This document shows positions 17,018-26,308 of a stretch of DNA of 53,741 bases, one piece after another; within the stretch, counting starts at the first letter, position 1; every line of letters begins with the position of its first letter. The position numbers and the translations under genes are program-made. Origin of the DNA: Gemmatimonadota bacterium (lineage in GTDB: Bacteria; Gemmatimonadota; Gemmatimonadetes; Longimicrobiales; Gaopeijiaceae); the NCBI GenBank assembly GCA_007125845.1, contig SLCK01000101.1:1-53741 (forward strand), given 5' to 3'. The notes beneath the pieces were generated by a model, which saw only the letters and a program-made list of their open reading frames with translations, was not told the origin of the DNA and ran no database searches.

Positions 17018-18493
17018 ATGTTTATCGAAAGAGTGTACGATCGCGGTCTCGCCCAGGCGAGCTACGTGGTAGGATGCGCCGCGACCGGGGAGGCATTGGT
17101 CGTGGACCCGATCCGGGACATTCAGCCCTATCTGGAGATCGCCCGTAGGGAAGGGTTCGAGCTGACCCATGTGGCCGAGACTCACATCCACGCCGACTAT
17201 GTCTCCGGCGCCCGCGAGCTCTGGGCCAGAACCGGTGCACGCCCGTTCCTGTCCGCGGAAGGGGGAAAGGACTGGCAGTACGCGTTCGCGGACGAGATGG
17301 GAGCCGTGCTCCTGCACGACGGTGACACCTTCGAGGTCGGCAACATTCTGATCACAGCGCGGCACACCCCGGGCCACACGCCCGAGCACCTCACGTTCCT
17401 CGTCACCGACACCGTGGCCGCCGACGAGCCGATGGGGGCCTTCACCGGCGATTTCCTCTTCGTGGGCGACGCCGGACGCCCCGACCTCCTCGAGAAGGCG
17501 GCCAGCGTGGCCAACACGATGGAGGCGGGTGCGCGCGACCTCTTCGCCTCCCTGCAAGCCTTCAAGGAGCTTCCGGACCACCTCCAGATCTGGCCCGGGC
17601 ACGGCGCAGGATCCGCGTGCGGAAAGAGCCTCGGAGCTGTGCCCGTCTCGACGCTCGGATACGAGAAACGCTTCAACTGGGCGCTTCAGCACGAGGATGA
17701 GGAAGCCTTCGTATCAGACATTCTGGCCGGGCAGCCCGAGCCCCCGATGTACTTCGCGGAGATGAAGCGCATCAACCGGGACGGACCGCCCCTGCTCGGC
17801 GAGGGGACTCCTCCCCCGTTTCTCGAGCCCGAGGAGCTCGTACGGCTCAATGGCGAAGGCGGGGTCATCGTGGACGCGCGGCCACGGAGCGAATACGAGA
17901 AAGGCCATATCCCCGGCTCCTACACGATCCCCCTCGAGGGCTCCTTCTCCACCTGGGCCGGCTCCGTGCTGCCCTTCGACCGCCCGCTCGTCCTCGTCCT
18001 CCCTGACCTGGATCCCGACCGGGCCCGAGTCGCGGCTCGGCACCTCGAGGTGGTGGGCCTGGACCGGCTGGAGGGGGTAGTCGGGCCGGAGGCGCTGGAG
18101 TGGTGGAGTCGGGAAGGCCGCCGCCTCGGCACAGTCGAGGAAGTGCCGCCGCTTGAGCTGGACAAGCTGCGTCAAAGCGGGGAGGCGGTCGTAATCGACA
18201 TCCGAAATCCGTCCGAGTGGGAGAATCGACGTATCCCCGACAGCCTGAATCTTCCACTCGGGCGGCTCCCAGAGCGGATCGGGGACGTGCCTGACGACCG
18301 GCCCCTGGTCGTCTACTGCGGCACCGGCGCCAGGGCCCTGGTTGGACTGGGAGCCCTGCGGGCTCGCGGCCGTGACCCTGTGCTCCATCTTCGGGGCGAC
18401 CTGGGTGCCTGGACAGACGCCGGACTGCCGGTGGTCACAGCATCTGACGGGGATGGGAGCGAGGCCTCCACCGCACAGGTGTCCCATGGATGA
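17018..18493 (+). CDS. CstB-like persulfide dioxygenase with two rhodanese domains
   Basis: 491 aa from the ATG at 17018 (GGAGG four bases upstream; the frame is open further upstream). Residues 1-250 are an ETHE1-type metallo-beta-lactamase domain: THIHADYVSGA with iron ligands H56 and H58, HTPGHTPEHL, GDFLFVGDAGRPD and WPGHGAGSACG. Tyr replaces the second His of HxHxDH, compatible with the mononuclear Fe(II) site of persulfide dioxygenases. About 275-370 is a rhodanese fold without an active-site Cys; about 380-475 is a second rhodanese with the loop CGTGAR. MBL, pseudo-rhodanese, rhodanese is the order in S. aureus CstB, which oxidises persulfides and makes thiosulfate. The stop overlaps the arsR start by 8 nt. 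Confidence 0.88.
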   Translation: MFIERVYDRGLAQASYVVGCAATGEALVVDPIRDIQPYLEIARREGFELTHVAETHIHADYVSGARELWARTGARPFLSAEGGKDWQYAFADEMGAVLLHDGDTFEVGNILITARHTPGHTPEHLTFLVTDTVAADEPMGAFTGDFLFVGDAGRPDLLEKAASVANTMEAGARDLFASLQAFKELPDHLQIWPGHGAGSACGKSLGAVPVSTLGYEKRFNWALQHEDEEAFVSDILAGQPEPPMYFAEMKRINRDGPPLLGEGTPPPFLEPEELVRLNGEGGVIVDARPRSEYEKGHIPGSYTIPLEGSFSTWAGSVLPFDRPLVLVLPDLDPDRARVAARHLEVVGLDRLEGVVGPEALEWWSREGRRLGTVEEVPPLELDKLRQSGEAVVIDIRNPSEWENRRIPDSLNLPLGRLPERIGDVPDDRPLVVYCGTGARALVGLGALRARGRDPVLHLRGDLGAWTDAGLPVVTASDGDGSEASTAQVSHG

Positions 18494-18821
18494 CCTGCTG
18501 ACCACACCCAAGCTGCTCGAGCTGGTCGCGGAACGCTTCAAGGTGCTCTCGGAACCCACCCGCCTCCAGATCCTGAGCACGCTCAGGGAAGGAGAACACA
18601 CCGTGTCCGAGCTCGTGGACGCCACCGGTTGTGGCCAGGCCAACGTCTCGAAGCACTTGCAGATCCTGCACTCGGCCGGGTTCGTGGTCCGACGGCGCGA
18701 AGGGCTGTACGTCCACTACCGGCTGGAAGGGGATGAGGTCTTCCAGCTCTGCGACATCATGTGTGGCGTCCTCACCGACGAAGCACGGGCACGCGAAGCG
18801 ATTCTGGGAGGAGAAGGTTGA
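18486..18821 (+). CDS. ArsR/SmtB-family transcriptional repressor
   Basis: 111 aa from the ATG at 18486, inside the last codons of the dioxygenase gene. A winged-helix fold is clear: FKVLSEPTRLQILSTLREGE, the recognition helix CGQANVSKHLQILHSAG, and the wing REGLYVHYRL. Cysteines are C49 at the start of the recognition helix and C89 and C93 in the last helix (LCDIMCG). Sulfur-sensing ArsR proteins (BigR, SqrR) use one Cys in helix 2 and one in helix 5, so C49 with C89 or C93 could form a persulfide-responsive switch; a metal site is the alternative. It probably represses its own operon through the palindrome at 16936-16959. Confidence 0.9.
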   Translation: MDDLLTTPKLLELVAERFKVLSEPTRLQILSTLREGEHTVSELVDATGCGQANVSKHLQILHSAGFVVRRREGLYVHYRLEGDEVFQLCDIMCGVLTDEARAREAILGGEG

Positions 18822-18837
18822 GGACTCGGGTGCGCTG

Positions 18838-20649
18838 ATGTCGGCACTCACTCCGGAGATGGTGATGGTGCTCGCGATTCTCGCGGGCGCCGTCGTCCTC
18901 TTCGTGACGGAGATCGTGCGCATCGACGTTGCGGCAATCCTCGTCATGGTGGTGATCGGGCTCACGGGCCTGGTTCCGACCCCCGACCTCTTCGCGGGAT
19001 TTGCGAGCAACGCGGTGGTTTCCATCATCGCGGTGATGATCCTGGCGGGCGCCCTGGATCGCACCGGCGTGATGCGGGGCGTGGCCGAGTTCATCGTGCA
19101 CGTCGGCGGAGCTACCGAGCGGCGCGTGGGAACGCTGATCTCCCTCGGGGCGGGAGGGATCAGCGCGTTCATGCAGAACATCGGGGCTGCGGCCCTGTTC
19201 CTCCCCATCACAGACCGAATCAGCGAGAGAACCGGGCTTCCGGCTCCGCGTCTCCTCATGCCGATGGGCTTCGCGGCCATTCTGGGTGGCACCCTCACCC
19301 TGGTAGCCTCGGGTCCCCTCATTCTCCTGAACGACCTGCTCGCTGCATCGGCGAGAAACCTGGAGATCGAGATCGCCCCCTACGCGCTCTTCGCACCCAC
19401 CCCGATCGGGCTGGCCCTGCTCGCCTCGGGGCTCCTCCTCTTCGGCACATTGGGCCAATCCCTCCTGCCTCGAGGTGAACCGTCGCGGACAGTTCCCCGA
19501 ACCCGAGCCCGAGTTGCGGAGATCTACGGCCTGGCGCATCGGGTTCACCCCGTCCGCGTACCCGCCGACAGCCCGCTCGTAGGCCGCGACGTGGAGTCGA
19601 TTGAGGCCGAGTGGAAGGGCGTGAGGCTGACGGCGCTCGTGGACGAGGACGGCCTCCGGGTCGCACCTCCGCGCGAAGTCGTGATCCCGGCCGGCGCCAC
19701 CCTCGCCCTCGGAGGTGGGGACGGCGCGGTCGAGCGATTCATCCGTGCCCAGCGACTGGAACCGACCGAACCGGGTCCCCTGTCCGCCCTCGGGGATGAG
19801 TCCAGGGCCGGTCTCGCGGAGGTCGTCGTTCGCCCCGGCTCGCCGGTGGTTGGCCGCAAGCTGAGGGAGCTGCGCCTCAGGAAGCGCCTCGGCCTGAACG
19901 TCCTCCAGATCCACCGCGGAGGTGAGGTGCTCGACGGTGTCCTGCGTGAGGTGGAGCTCGCCTCGGGGGACGTGCTCGTGCTCTTCTCGACCTGGAATCG
20001 CCTGGCGGAACTCGATTCGGATCCGTCATTCGTGGTCGTCAGCGATCACCCCCGCACCCCACCCAGGTCGGAAAAAGCTCCCTTCGCGTTGGGCTTTTTC
20101 GCCCTGTCGCTCATCCTCGTCGTCGCGACGGACCTCCAACTCTCGCTCGCACTGATGACCGGTGCGGCCGGAATACTCGTGACCGGCGCCCTCACGGCGG
20201 ACGAGGCCTATCGTTCCGTCTCCTGGAAGACGGTCTTCTTGCTGGCCGCCCTTATCCCCTTGGGGCAGGCCGTGGAGGAAAGCGGAACGGCAGCATGGAT
20301 CGCGGAAGGGGTAATCTCAGTAGCAGGTGAGCTCCCGGCCTGGGGCATGCAGCTCCTGATCGCGATCCTCGCCACGGGATTCACGCTGATCATCTCGAAT
20401 GTCGGGGCCACCGTGCTGCTGGTTCCCCTCGCGGTGAACGTCGCGATCGGCATCGGGGCAGACCCCGCCCAGTTCGGCTTGATCGTGGCCCTGGCCGTAT
20501 CGAACGCCTTCCTCCTCCCCACACACCAGGTCAACGCGCTCCTGATGGGCCCGGGAGGGTATCGAGTCCGCGATTACCTGAAGGCCGGTGGAGCCCTCAC
20601 GGTCCTCTTCCTGCTGGTCCTCATTCCCGCCGTGAACCTCTTCACCTGA
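18838..20649 (+). CDS. SLC13/DASS-family transporter with two RCK-C domains
   Basis: 603 aa. The membrane part flanks a soluble centre. The N-terminal half has about five helices with MQNIGAAALFLPITDRI, the C-terminal half about six with IISNVGATVLLVPLAV, the paired substrate-loop motifs of the divalent anion/Na+ symporter family. Residues about 225-390 hold two TrkA-C (RCK-C) domains (PADSPLVGRDVESIEAEWKG, RPGSPVVGRKLRELRLRKRL), the arrangement of sulfate/thiosulfate-type permeases. Start ATG at 18838, 16 nt after arsR, with no strong ribosome binding site, so coupled translation is likely. The operon suggests it moves sulfite, sulfate or thiosulfate, direction unknown. It overlaps the convergent kinase gene by 8 nt. 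Confidence 0.9.
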   Translation: MSALTPEMVMVLAILAGAVVLFVTEIVRIDVAAILVMVVIGLTGLVPTPDLFAGFASNAVVSIIAVMILAGALDRTGVMRGVAEFIVHVGGATERRVGTLISLGAGGISAFMQNIGAAALFLPITDRISERTGLPAPRLLMPMGFAAILGGTLTLVASGPLILLNDLLAASARNLEIEIAPYALFAPTPIGLALLASGLLLFGTLGQSLLPRGEPSRTVPRTRARVAEIYGLAHRVHPVRVPADSPLVGRDVESIEAEWKGVRLTALVDEDGLRVAPPREVVIPAGATLALGGGDGAVERFIRAQRLEPTEPGPLSALGDESRAGLAEVVVRPGSPVVGRKLRELRLRKRLGLNVLQIHRGGEVLDGVLREVELASGDVLVLFSTWNRLAELDSDPSFVVVSDHPRTPPRSEKAPFALGFFALSLILVVATDLQLSLALMTGAAGILVTGALTADEAYRSVSWKTVFLLAALIPLGQAVEESGTAAWIAEGVISVAGELPAWGMQLLIAILATGFTLIISNVGATVLLVPLAVNVAIGIGADPAQFGLIVALAVSNAFLLPTHQVNALLMGPGGYRVRDYLKAGGALTVLFLLVLIPAVNLFT

Positions 20650-22363
20650 CGGACGGGGGAGGCTCGTCCGACGACTCCCTCCCCGCAAGTCCGACCTCCC
20701 GGAGCAGCAATCGCACCCGGTCGACCGCCTCCCCACTCTCCATCCCTTCGAGGGGGATACGCCTCGTGCACTCTTCGACTTCTGGAGAGCTGGCCTCCCA
20801 GCGCTCGGCCAACTTCCGGTGGATCCTGAAATCCGCATCAGAGGGCCCCTCCGTCCTCCTCTCGAGCCGCCTCCTCACCTCCTCCGTCCCGAGAGTGAGG
20901 TGGAAGAAAAGGACCGGAACGCCCATCTCGATGGCGACCTCCCGGAAGCTCCTTCGCCGGACATCCCTTCCGAACGATCCTTCGATCAGGACCCTTTGCC
21001 CCTTCCAGAGGAGCTCGGCAGCCCTCCGTCGGCACTCGCGGTAGGTCCGGTCCGTCCAGTCGCGACTGTAGATACCCTCCTCGAATCCGGCCTCTCCCCG
21101 AACCTCTTCGCCCATCGCGAGGTCCTTGCGCACTCGATCCGTGTCGATCCACTCGAATCCCTCGCTCGCGGCCAGCCCATGGGCGACGGTGCTCTTGCCG
21201 ACCCCGGGAAGACCGTGCAGAACGAGGAGCACGGGACGATCCCCTGGATTCGACAAGCGGGAAAGGCCCTTGAGGAAATGTCGAGTCGCCTTTCGGGCGG
21301 CGAGGTCGCGCGCGGAGGACGGGACCCCCGAGTCGTCCGCCTCCAAACTCCGGACCTTCCCCCTCACCATGTCCCGGTAGGTTGCGTAGTACGGCAGGAG
21401 GGCACGGCCGCTGAGGTCCTCCGAAGCCTCGAAGTATCGGTCGGCGAGGGTCCGCGCGAGATCCTCCCGCCCCTCGAGTTCGAGCTCCATGACCGGGAAC
21501 GCCAGATCCGCGACCGGATCGGCCCACCGGAAGCGCTCGTTGAACTCGACGCAGTCCACGGCCACGACCTCGGTCTCCACTTCACCGCTATCGTTGTTCG
21601 GTGCCGAGGTGGAGGAAGGGATGGGCCCGGCGCGGGGGAGGAGGTAGAGGTGCTCCAACCTCAGATCGCCGTGCGTGTCCCTGGGCACCCCTTCCCTGGC
21701 CCGAGATTCGATCAGCCCGCGTCGACGATCCAGCTCAACTCGGGTCAGGGCCTCGAGCCGATCGAACACCTGCCGACTGATCGTGCTCCCAACGAAGGGC
21801 GCTACCTGTTCGAAATTCTCCCTGTCGTTCTCGCGGACGGTGGGCCAATCTCCAAGTCTGGCGACCTCCTCGCCGCCTTCCGCCTCTGCGTGGAAATCGG
21901 CGATCCGCTTGGCCACCTGCTGGAGGATGTCCTCGGTGAGTCGCCCGTCCCGGAGCATCGTCTTGACGGTCTGGTGCTCGGGGAGCCGCACCATGCGAAC
22001 GGCCCAGTCCAGGACTTCACCCTCACGGGCCTCCTCCCCCACCTCCACGATCCGCTCCGAGAACATCGGCCTTCCCGCGGGTCCTCGGACCACCGGGACC
22101 ACCCCCTCATACACCCGGGCAGCGAGCCGCCGGTTGAGCCGCACTTCTTCGTGGCAGTAATGCCGTCGCCGCTCGACCGTCGTGAAGTCGAGGAACCCCA
22201 GATCCTTCGGCTTCTTGAGCTTGAAGGCCCGGTCCGCGGAGAGAAAGACTGCGGAGATGTGCGTCTGGATGCACTCGAGAGGCTCCTCCGGGTCGGCGGC
22301 TCCCTGATCAGCGCCGGGCTGGGAGAGGGCTTTCAGGAGTTCCTGGAAGGCGGGTTCGGGCAC
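20642..22363 (-). CDS. Fusion of APH-like phosphotransferase and P-loop (zeta-toxin-like) kinase domains
   Basis: 573 aa, two domains. Residues 1-350 resemble an aminoglycoside-phosphotransferase/protein-kinase fold: VFLSADRAFKLKKPKDLGFL with the ATP lysine, the catalytic-loop THGDLRLEHLYLL and VDCVEFNERFRWADPVADLA. Residues 370-573 are a P-loop kinase: LHGLPGVGKSTVAHGLA (Walker A), IDTDRVRKDL, and LIEGSFGRDVRRRSFREVA, like gluconate-kinase and zeta-toxin proteins. This two-domain form is widespread and annotated only as a bifunctional phosphotransferase/ATPase; its substrate is unknown. It is the last gene of a long minus-strand run. Confidence 0.85.
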   Translation of the reverse strand: MPEPAFQELLKALSQPGADQGAADPEEPLECIQTHISAVFLSADRAFKLKKPKDLGFLDFTTVERRRHYCHEEVRLNRRLAARVYEGVVPVVRGPAGRPMFSERIVEVGEEAREGEVLDWAVRMVRLPEHQTVKTMLRDGRLTEDILQQVAKRIADFHAEAEGGEEVARLGDWPTVRENDRENFEQVAPFVGSTISRQVFDRLEALTRVELDRRRGLIESRAREGVPRDTHGDLRLEHLYLLPRAGPIPSSTSAPNNDSGEVETEVVAVDCVEFNERFRWADPVADLAFPVMELELEGREDLARTLADRYFEASEDLSGRALLPYYATYRDMVRGKVRSLEADDSGVPSSARDLAARKATRHFLKGLSRLSNPGDRPVLLVLHGLPGVGKSTVAHGLAASEGFEWIDTDRVRKDLAMGEEVRGEAGFEEGIYSRDWTDRTYRECRRRAAELLWKGQRVLIEGSFGRDVRRRSFREVAIEMGVPVLFFHLTLGTEEVRRRLERRTEGPSDADFRIHRKLAERWEASSPEVEECTRRIPLEGMESGEAVDRVRLLLREVGLAGRESSDEPPPSVR

Positions 22364-22418
22364 GACTCAGGCTCGGATCCCGTCCGGGGCGCGGTGAGGG
22401 TCCGACGCTCCTTTCCAG

Positions 22419-22646
22419 CTACGAGGACTCGAGCTCGTCATTCACCTCTCCCTTTCCGCCAGGAAGAAAGCGGAGAAGGAACCCGATGAAGAGGACTCCG
22501 ACCCCGGCGAGGAGAAGCCAGTCGTGCTCCGTGGCCATCCCGATCACGGCGAGAGCCGACCCCGCGACAAAAAAACGAATCTTCCACTGGAGCCAGGGAT
22601 AGCTCGTCGCCTTCCGTTCCCGGTCCAGATACACGAACACGATCAT
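22419..22646 (-). CDS. Small membrane protein with two transmembrane helices
   Basis: 75 aa, not recognised. Two hydrophobic helices (about residues 25-41, FFVAGSALAVIGMA, and 43-62, WLLLAGVGVLFIGFLLRFL) are framed by charged ends; the C-terminus is acidic. GGAGG lies nine bases before the ATG, which supports it as a real gene. It sits between the TonB receptor (50-nt gap) and the kinase fusion (55-nt gap) on the same strand. Confidence 0.6.
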   Translation of the reverse strand: MIVFVYLDRERKATSYPWLQWKIRFFVAGSALAVIGMATEHDWLLLAGVGVLFIGFLLRFLPGGKGEVNDELESS

Positions 22647-22696
22647 CTCCCTTCACCTCCTCCGGTCACCGGCGCATTCACCGCCGCTGCCTCCGG

Positions 22697-24583
22697 CTAC
22701 GGCCTCCCTCGCACGCGATACCCCAGGAAGAATGAACGCCCGGCCACCGGCTGCCCTTCGATGTCCAGGTGTCCCGAGTCTCCCAGGTTCACCGCATCCA
22801 CATGTAGCGTCCCATCCAGGAGGGGAAAGGTCAACCGAAGGTCGACCCGCCGGAAGGTCGATTCCCCGATCCGCCGGCCCTGGGCAGCCTGGAGCGACAC
22901 ATCCATCCCGGCTGCGATCTGCTGACGAAGCTCGAGAACGACCCGGTCGGCGACCGGCCTCAGCGCCGACTTCGATTCCCATCCCTCCCCGGCGTCGGAA
23001 CCAAGAGAAAGAAAGGACCCGGACACCCCCAGGCGGGTTCCCTCCCTCGGGTTCAGCGCTCCTTCCAGTTCCACGCCGTGAAACCGGGCGCGGTTCACGT
23101 TGCGACTCTCCCAGAGCACCTCGTCCGCTTCGGACCCGACCGGGCGAGCCCAATCGATCAGGTCCCTGCTGACCCGGCGAAATGCGGTGACACTTACCCT
23201 GGCCCCGGATCCGGGCAGCCACTCCACGCCGGCTTCCATGGCATTGGACCGCTCAGGGTCCAATTCGGCCCTGGCTTCGTGGTGCGGGTCGGTGTAGTAG
23301 CGCTCCGTCCAGGTCGCCCCCCTGAATGCCCGTCCCACGGACCCCTGCAGCCTCAAGGAGGAGGCGAACCGATAGGAGGCCGCCACCGACGGGGACGCGA
23401 CAGAGCCCCAGGTCTCGTGGTGGTCCAAACGCACCCCGCTCGAGAGATCGAAGGCTCCGCGCCCGTACACCCCCTCCAGAAAGATCGCGCCCCGCCCTTC
23501 GTCCCGGTCGCCCAGATTCGTGCTTTCCAGCTCGTCGATTCCCGCTTCCAGGCCTCCGACCAGGGAAACCGCGTCAGTCACCCGGGCTCGGGTCACGATC
23601 TCCGCATTCCACTGGATCGACCTGTGTTCGTTCATACCTGCGCCCGGGTCCTCCCGGAAGAACACGAACTCGTCATCGTGCGCCCGCCACGAAAGCCGCG
23701 GCTCCACACGCACGCGGGCAGCGGCCGCCGGCTGCCAAGCTACCGACAGGCTCCAGGTGTCGCTCGTCTCGAAGGCCGGGATCGGGGCGTAGAAGTCCTG
23801 TGCCCCGAACGCTCGCCTGGCGGCCCCCGCCTCGGCCCGCACGCGGCCCCCGGACAGTGGTGCGTGGATCTCCAACCCGCCCTGGCGGATCTCGTAGTCG
23901 GTTCCTTCCCGGTGTCCGTTCGACCGGCGCCACTCTCCTCCCCCCTGGACGTACGCTTCCCCTCCGATCCGGACTCTTCCCTCCCCTCCCCCGGAGATCG
24001 TCCCGAAGGAGCCGCCCTCGACCGAAGCTGCCCAGGCCGGCGCGTCACGCGTTACCACATTGACCACCCCTCCCACCGCGTCGCCCCCGTACAGCGCTGA
24101 CGCGGGGCCCCTCAGGATTTCGATCCGCTCGACCCGGTCCAGGGGCACTGTCAGGTTGAGGTTGAAGTGTCCGGTCTGAGGATCGGTCATCCGGACCCCG
24201 TTCACGAGGACCAGGACCTGTTCGAAACCGGCGCCCCGGATGGATAGATCCGACTGGGCCGCGGAGCGCTCCCCCAACTCCACCCCGACGGCCCATCTCA
24301 GCGCCTCTGCGACGTTACGGGCCGGAAGATCGTCGAGCGCCAGGCGATCGAGGATCTGCACCGCCCGAGTCCGTTGCGGCAGCTCGGCCGACACTCTAGA
24401 ACCGAGCACCGGAAGGGTGTCGAGCTCCAGGGGGCGCTCCTCGTCCAGAGGACGTTCCTGGGCCTCGAGAACTGAGCCGGCAAGAGGACCCCCGGTGAGC
24501 TCTGTGGGGAGCGGTAGAAGCAAGGCCACGGCCACGGCGACGACAAGGTGGGGAAAACGATTGCGCGATTGACGAACCGTCAT
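22697..24583 (-). CDS. TonB-dependent outer-membrane receptor, BtuB-like
   Basis: 628 aa from the ATG at 24583, the start of a signal peptide (LVVAVAVALLLPLP, cut near residue 40). A likely TonB box (LDTLPVLGSR) is followed by the plug domain (VAEALRWAVGVELGERS, SDLSIRGAGFEQVLVLVNGV, VDRVERIEILRGPASALYGG, GGVVNVVTR). A beta-barrel follows to a terminal SFFLGYRVRGRP. Length and plug sequence are closest to the cobalamin/siderophore receptor type. No cobalamin riboswitch is visible: only 70 nt separate it from the aarF stop. Substrate assignment is therefore open. Confidence 0.88.
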   Translation of the reverse strand: MTVRQSRNRFPHLVVAVAVALLLPLPTELTGGPLAGSVLEAQERPLDEERPLELDTLPVLGSRVSAELPQRTRAVQILDRLALDDLPARNVAEALRWAVGVELGERSAAQSDLSIRGAGFEQVLVLVNGVRMTDPQTGHFNLNLTVPLDRVERIEILRGPASALYGGDAVGGVVNVVTRDAPAWAASVEGGSFGTISGGGEGRVRIGGEAYVQGGGEWRRSNGHREGTDYEIRQGGLEIHAPLSGGRVRAEAGAARRAFGAQDFYAPIPAFETSDTWSLSVAWQPAAAARVRVEPRLSWRAHDDEFVFFREDPGAGMNEHRSIQWNAEIVTRARVTDAVSLVGGLEAGIDELESTNLGDRDEGRGAIFLEGVYGRGAFDLSSGVRLDHHETWGSVASPSVAASYRFASSLRLQGSVGRAFRGATWTERYYTDPHHEARAELDPERSNAMEAGVEWLPGSGARVSVTAFRRVSRDLIDWARPVGSEADEVLWESRNVNRARFHGVELEGALNPREGTRLGVSGSFLSLGSDAGEGWESKSALRPVADRVVLELRQQIAAGMDVSLQAAQGRRIGESTFRRVDLRLTFPLLDGTLHVDAVNLGDSGHLDIEGQPVAGRSFFLGYRVRGRP

Positions 24584-24653
24584 GGACGAAAGCTCTCGTG
24601 TTCTGGGACGGGGCCGAAGCCGGAAAAGAACTACGGTCCGGACCTGCTGCGGG

Positions 24654-26303
24654 TCAACGGGGCCGAATTCCTCGGGCGTGACGCAATGGATTCTCCAGCA
24701 GGTGGGTCGGAATGAAAAGGGTGAGGACGAACATGGCAAGGGCGGCACCCAACCCCAAGGCCAATAGCCAGAGATTCTGCACGGCTACGAAGATGACCGC
24801 GGAGATCACCGCGGTGGTGGTGGCGAAAGCGGCGAGAAGGAACCGCCGGGCCTGCAGGTGAAGAAACCGTTCCTGGGCCTGGGTATCGCGGGGATGGATC
24901 CTGACGCGGATTTCATCGCGGTCCGTCCTCTGCACGAGATCACGGACCGACCGCGCCATCTGAAGCATCTCCGTCAGGAAGTCGCGTGCCATGGTCAGGG
25001 GCTCTCTCGCCGTCTCCCTCAGGAGCTCCCTGCGGTGCCTCCTCACCACGCGACGGATCAGGTGAAGACCGTTGAACTCGGGATCGTACCGGAACCCCAC
25101 CCCCTCGAGCAGCACGGAGGTCCGGAAGAAGTAGACGAGCTCCTGCGGGAGCAGGACCGGCCAGGTGTAGAACGTGTCCCAGAGCTCGTGCACGATCTCC
25201 TGGACCCGTTCACGCGTGGAAGTGCGCGCCCGTTCGAGAATCCGCATGACCTCCGTCGCCGCCTCTCTCACCTCTCCCCGCGAGACGTCGGGAGAGATCA
25301 TTCCCAGGCGGTACATCCCGTTGATGATCCCGTCGAGATCCTCCCGCTCTACCGCCAGGGCGATCGAGAGGATGGTGTCGCGAGTCAAGCGGGGCACTTC
25401 GAGAACCATTCCCCAGTCCAGAACCACGATGGCCCCGTCCTCGGCAATCAACAGGTTCCCCGGGTGAGGATCGGCATGCAGGAAGCCGTCGCGCAGCATC
25501 ATCCGGAGGTAGAGGCCCGTAAGCCTTTCCATCACGTCCTCGAAATTCAACTCTCCCGAAGCAAATCGTTCGTGCAGGCGGTCCACCTTCGTCCCTTCGA
25601 GGTACTCCATCACGAGCACCCGCTGAGTCGTGACCTCCCCAACGACTTCCGGCACGCGCACATCCTCGACACCCGAGAAGAGCTGCCGGAATCGCCGCAT
25701 GTTCTCGGCCTCGCTCAGGAAATCCATCTCCTCCCGCACTCGAACGGAGAATTCCCGCACGACGTTCGTGATCCCCCGCACGTGATGCGTGGGAAAGAGG
25801 ATGTTCAGCCAGTAGAGGATGCCGAACGAGAGGTCCAGGTCGACGGCGACCATTTCCTCCACCCCGGGCCGAAGCACCTTGACCACGACCTCGCGATCGG
25901 AGAGCCGCGCCCGGTGGACCTGCCCGAGCGAAGCGGCAGCCAGGGCTTCCGCGTCGAATCTCTGAAAGACTTCCCCGAGGGGGAGTCCGAGCTCCTTTTC
26001 CACCACAGTGCGTGCCTCGGAGAGCGGAACGGGCGGAACCTGGTCCTGAAGCGTGCCGATCGCGGAAAGGTAGGGCTCGGGGAAGAGGTCCGCCCGGGCG
26101 CTGAAGATCTGAGCCAGCTTGATGAAGGTGGGACCAAGGGTAGCGATCGCTCCCGCGAGCGCGTTGGCCCTGCGCTCATGGTGGGCCGCGGAACGCGGAG
26201 CCGGCCGGCCGATGACCAGAAATCGCTTGCGGTCCCGGAGAAAGGCGAACAGGAAGGGGAGAAGGCGCAGGACGATTCGGGCTCCCCTGGCAAGGCGACG
26301 CAC
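24654..26303 (-). CDS. ABC1/AarF/UbiB-family atypical kinase
   Basis: 549 aa from a GTG at 26303 with AGGGAGGG about nine bases upstream. Typical ABC1 features: the KxGQ-region helix (GPTFIKLAQIFSARADLFP), the A-rich loop AAASLGQVHRARL in place of a glycine-rich loop, the VVVKVLRPGVEE lysine, ERLTGLYLRMMLRDGFLHADPHPGN cut across the catalytic HADPHPGN motif, and a metal-binding VLDWGM. Two C-terminal membrane helices (about 495-540). Two variations: KLAQ rather than KLGQ, and DWG rather than DFG. UbiB-type proteins act as ATPases in quinone or lipid metabolism. It starts five nt after ybeY. Confidence 0.88.
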   Translation of the reverse strand: MRRLARGARIVLRLLPFLFAFLRDRKRFLVIGRPAPRSAAHHERRANALAGAIATLGPTFIKLAQIFSARADLFPEPYLSAIGTLQDQVPPVPLSEARTVVEKELGLPLGEVFQRFDAEALAAASLGQVHRARLSDREVVVKVLRPGVEEMVAVDLDLSFGILYWLNILFPTHHVRGITNVVREFSVRVREEMDFLSEAENMRRFRQLFSGVEDVRVPEVVGEVTTQRVLVMEYLEGTKVDRLHERFASGELNFEDVMERLTGLYLRMMLRDGFLHADPHPGNLLIAEDGAIVVLDWGMVLEVPRLTRDTILSIALAVEREDLDGIINGMYRLGMISPDVSRGEVREAATEVMRILERARTSTRERVQEIVHELWDTFYTWPVLLPQELVYFFRTSVLLEGVGFRYDPEFNGLHLIRRVVRRHRRELLRETAREPLTMARDFLTEMLQMARSVRDLVQRTDRDEIRVRIHPRDTQAQERFLHLQARRFLLAAFATTTAVISAVIFVAVQNLWLLALGLGAALAMFVLTLFIPTHLLENPLRHARGIRPR

Positions 26304-26308
26304 GCGGT

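Noticed and set aside
22647..24653. Cobalamin riboswitch for the BtuB-like receptor
   Set aside because: Only 70 nt separate the receptor start from the aarF stop and no box-like conserved elements are visible; the space is too small.
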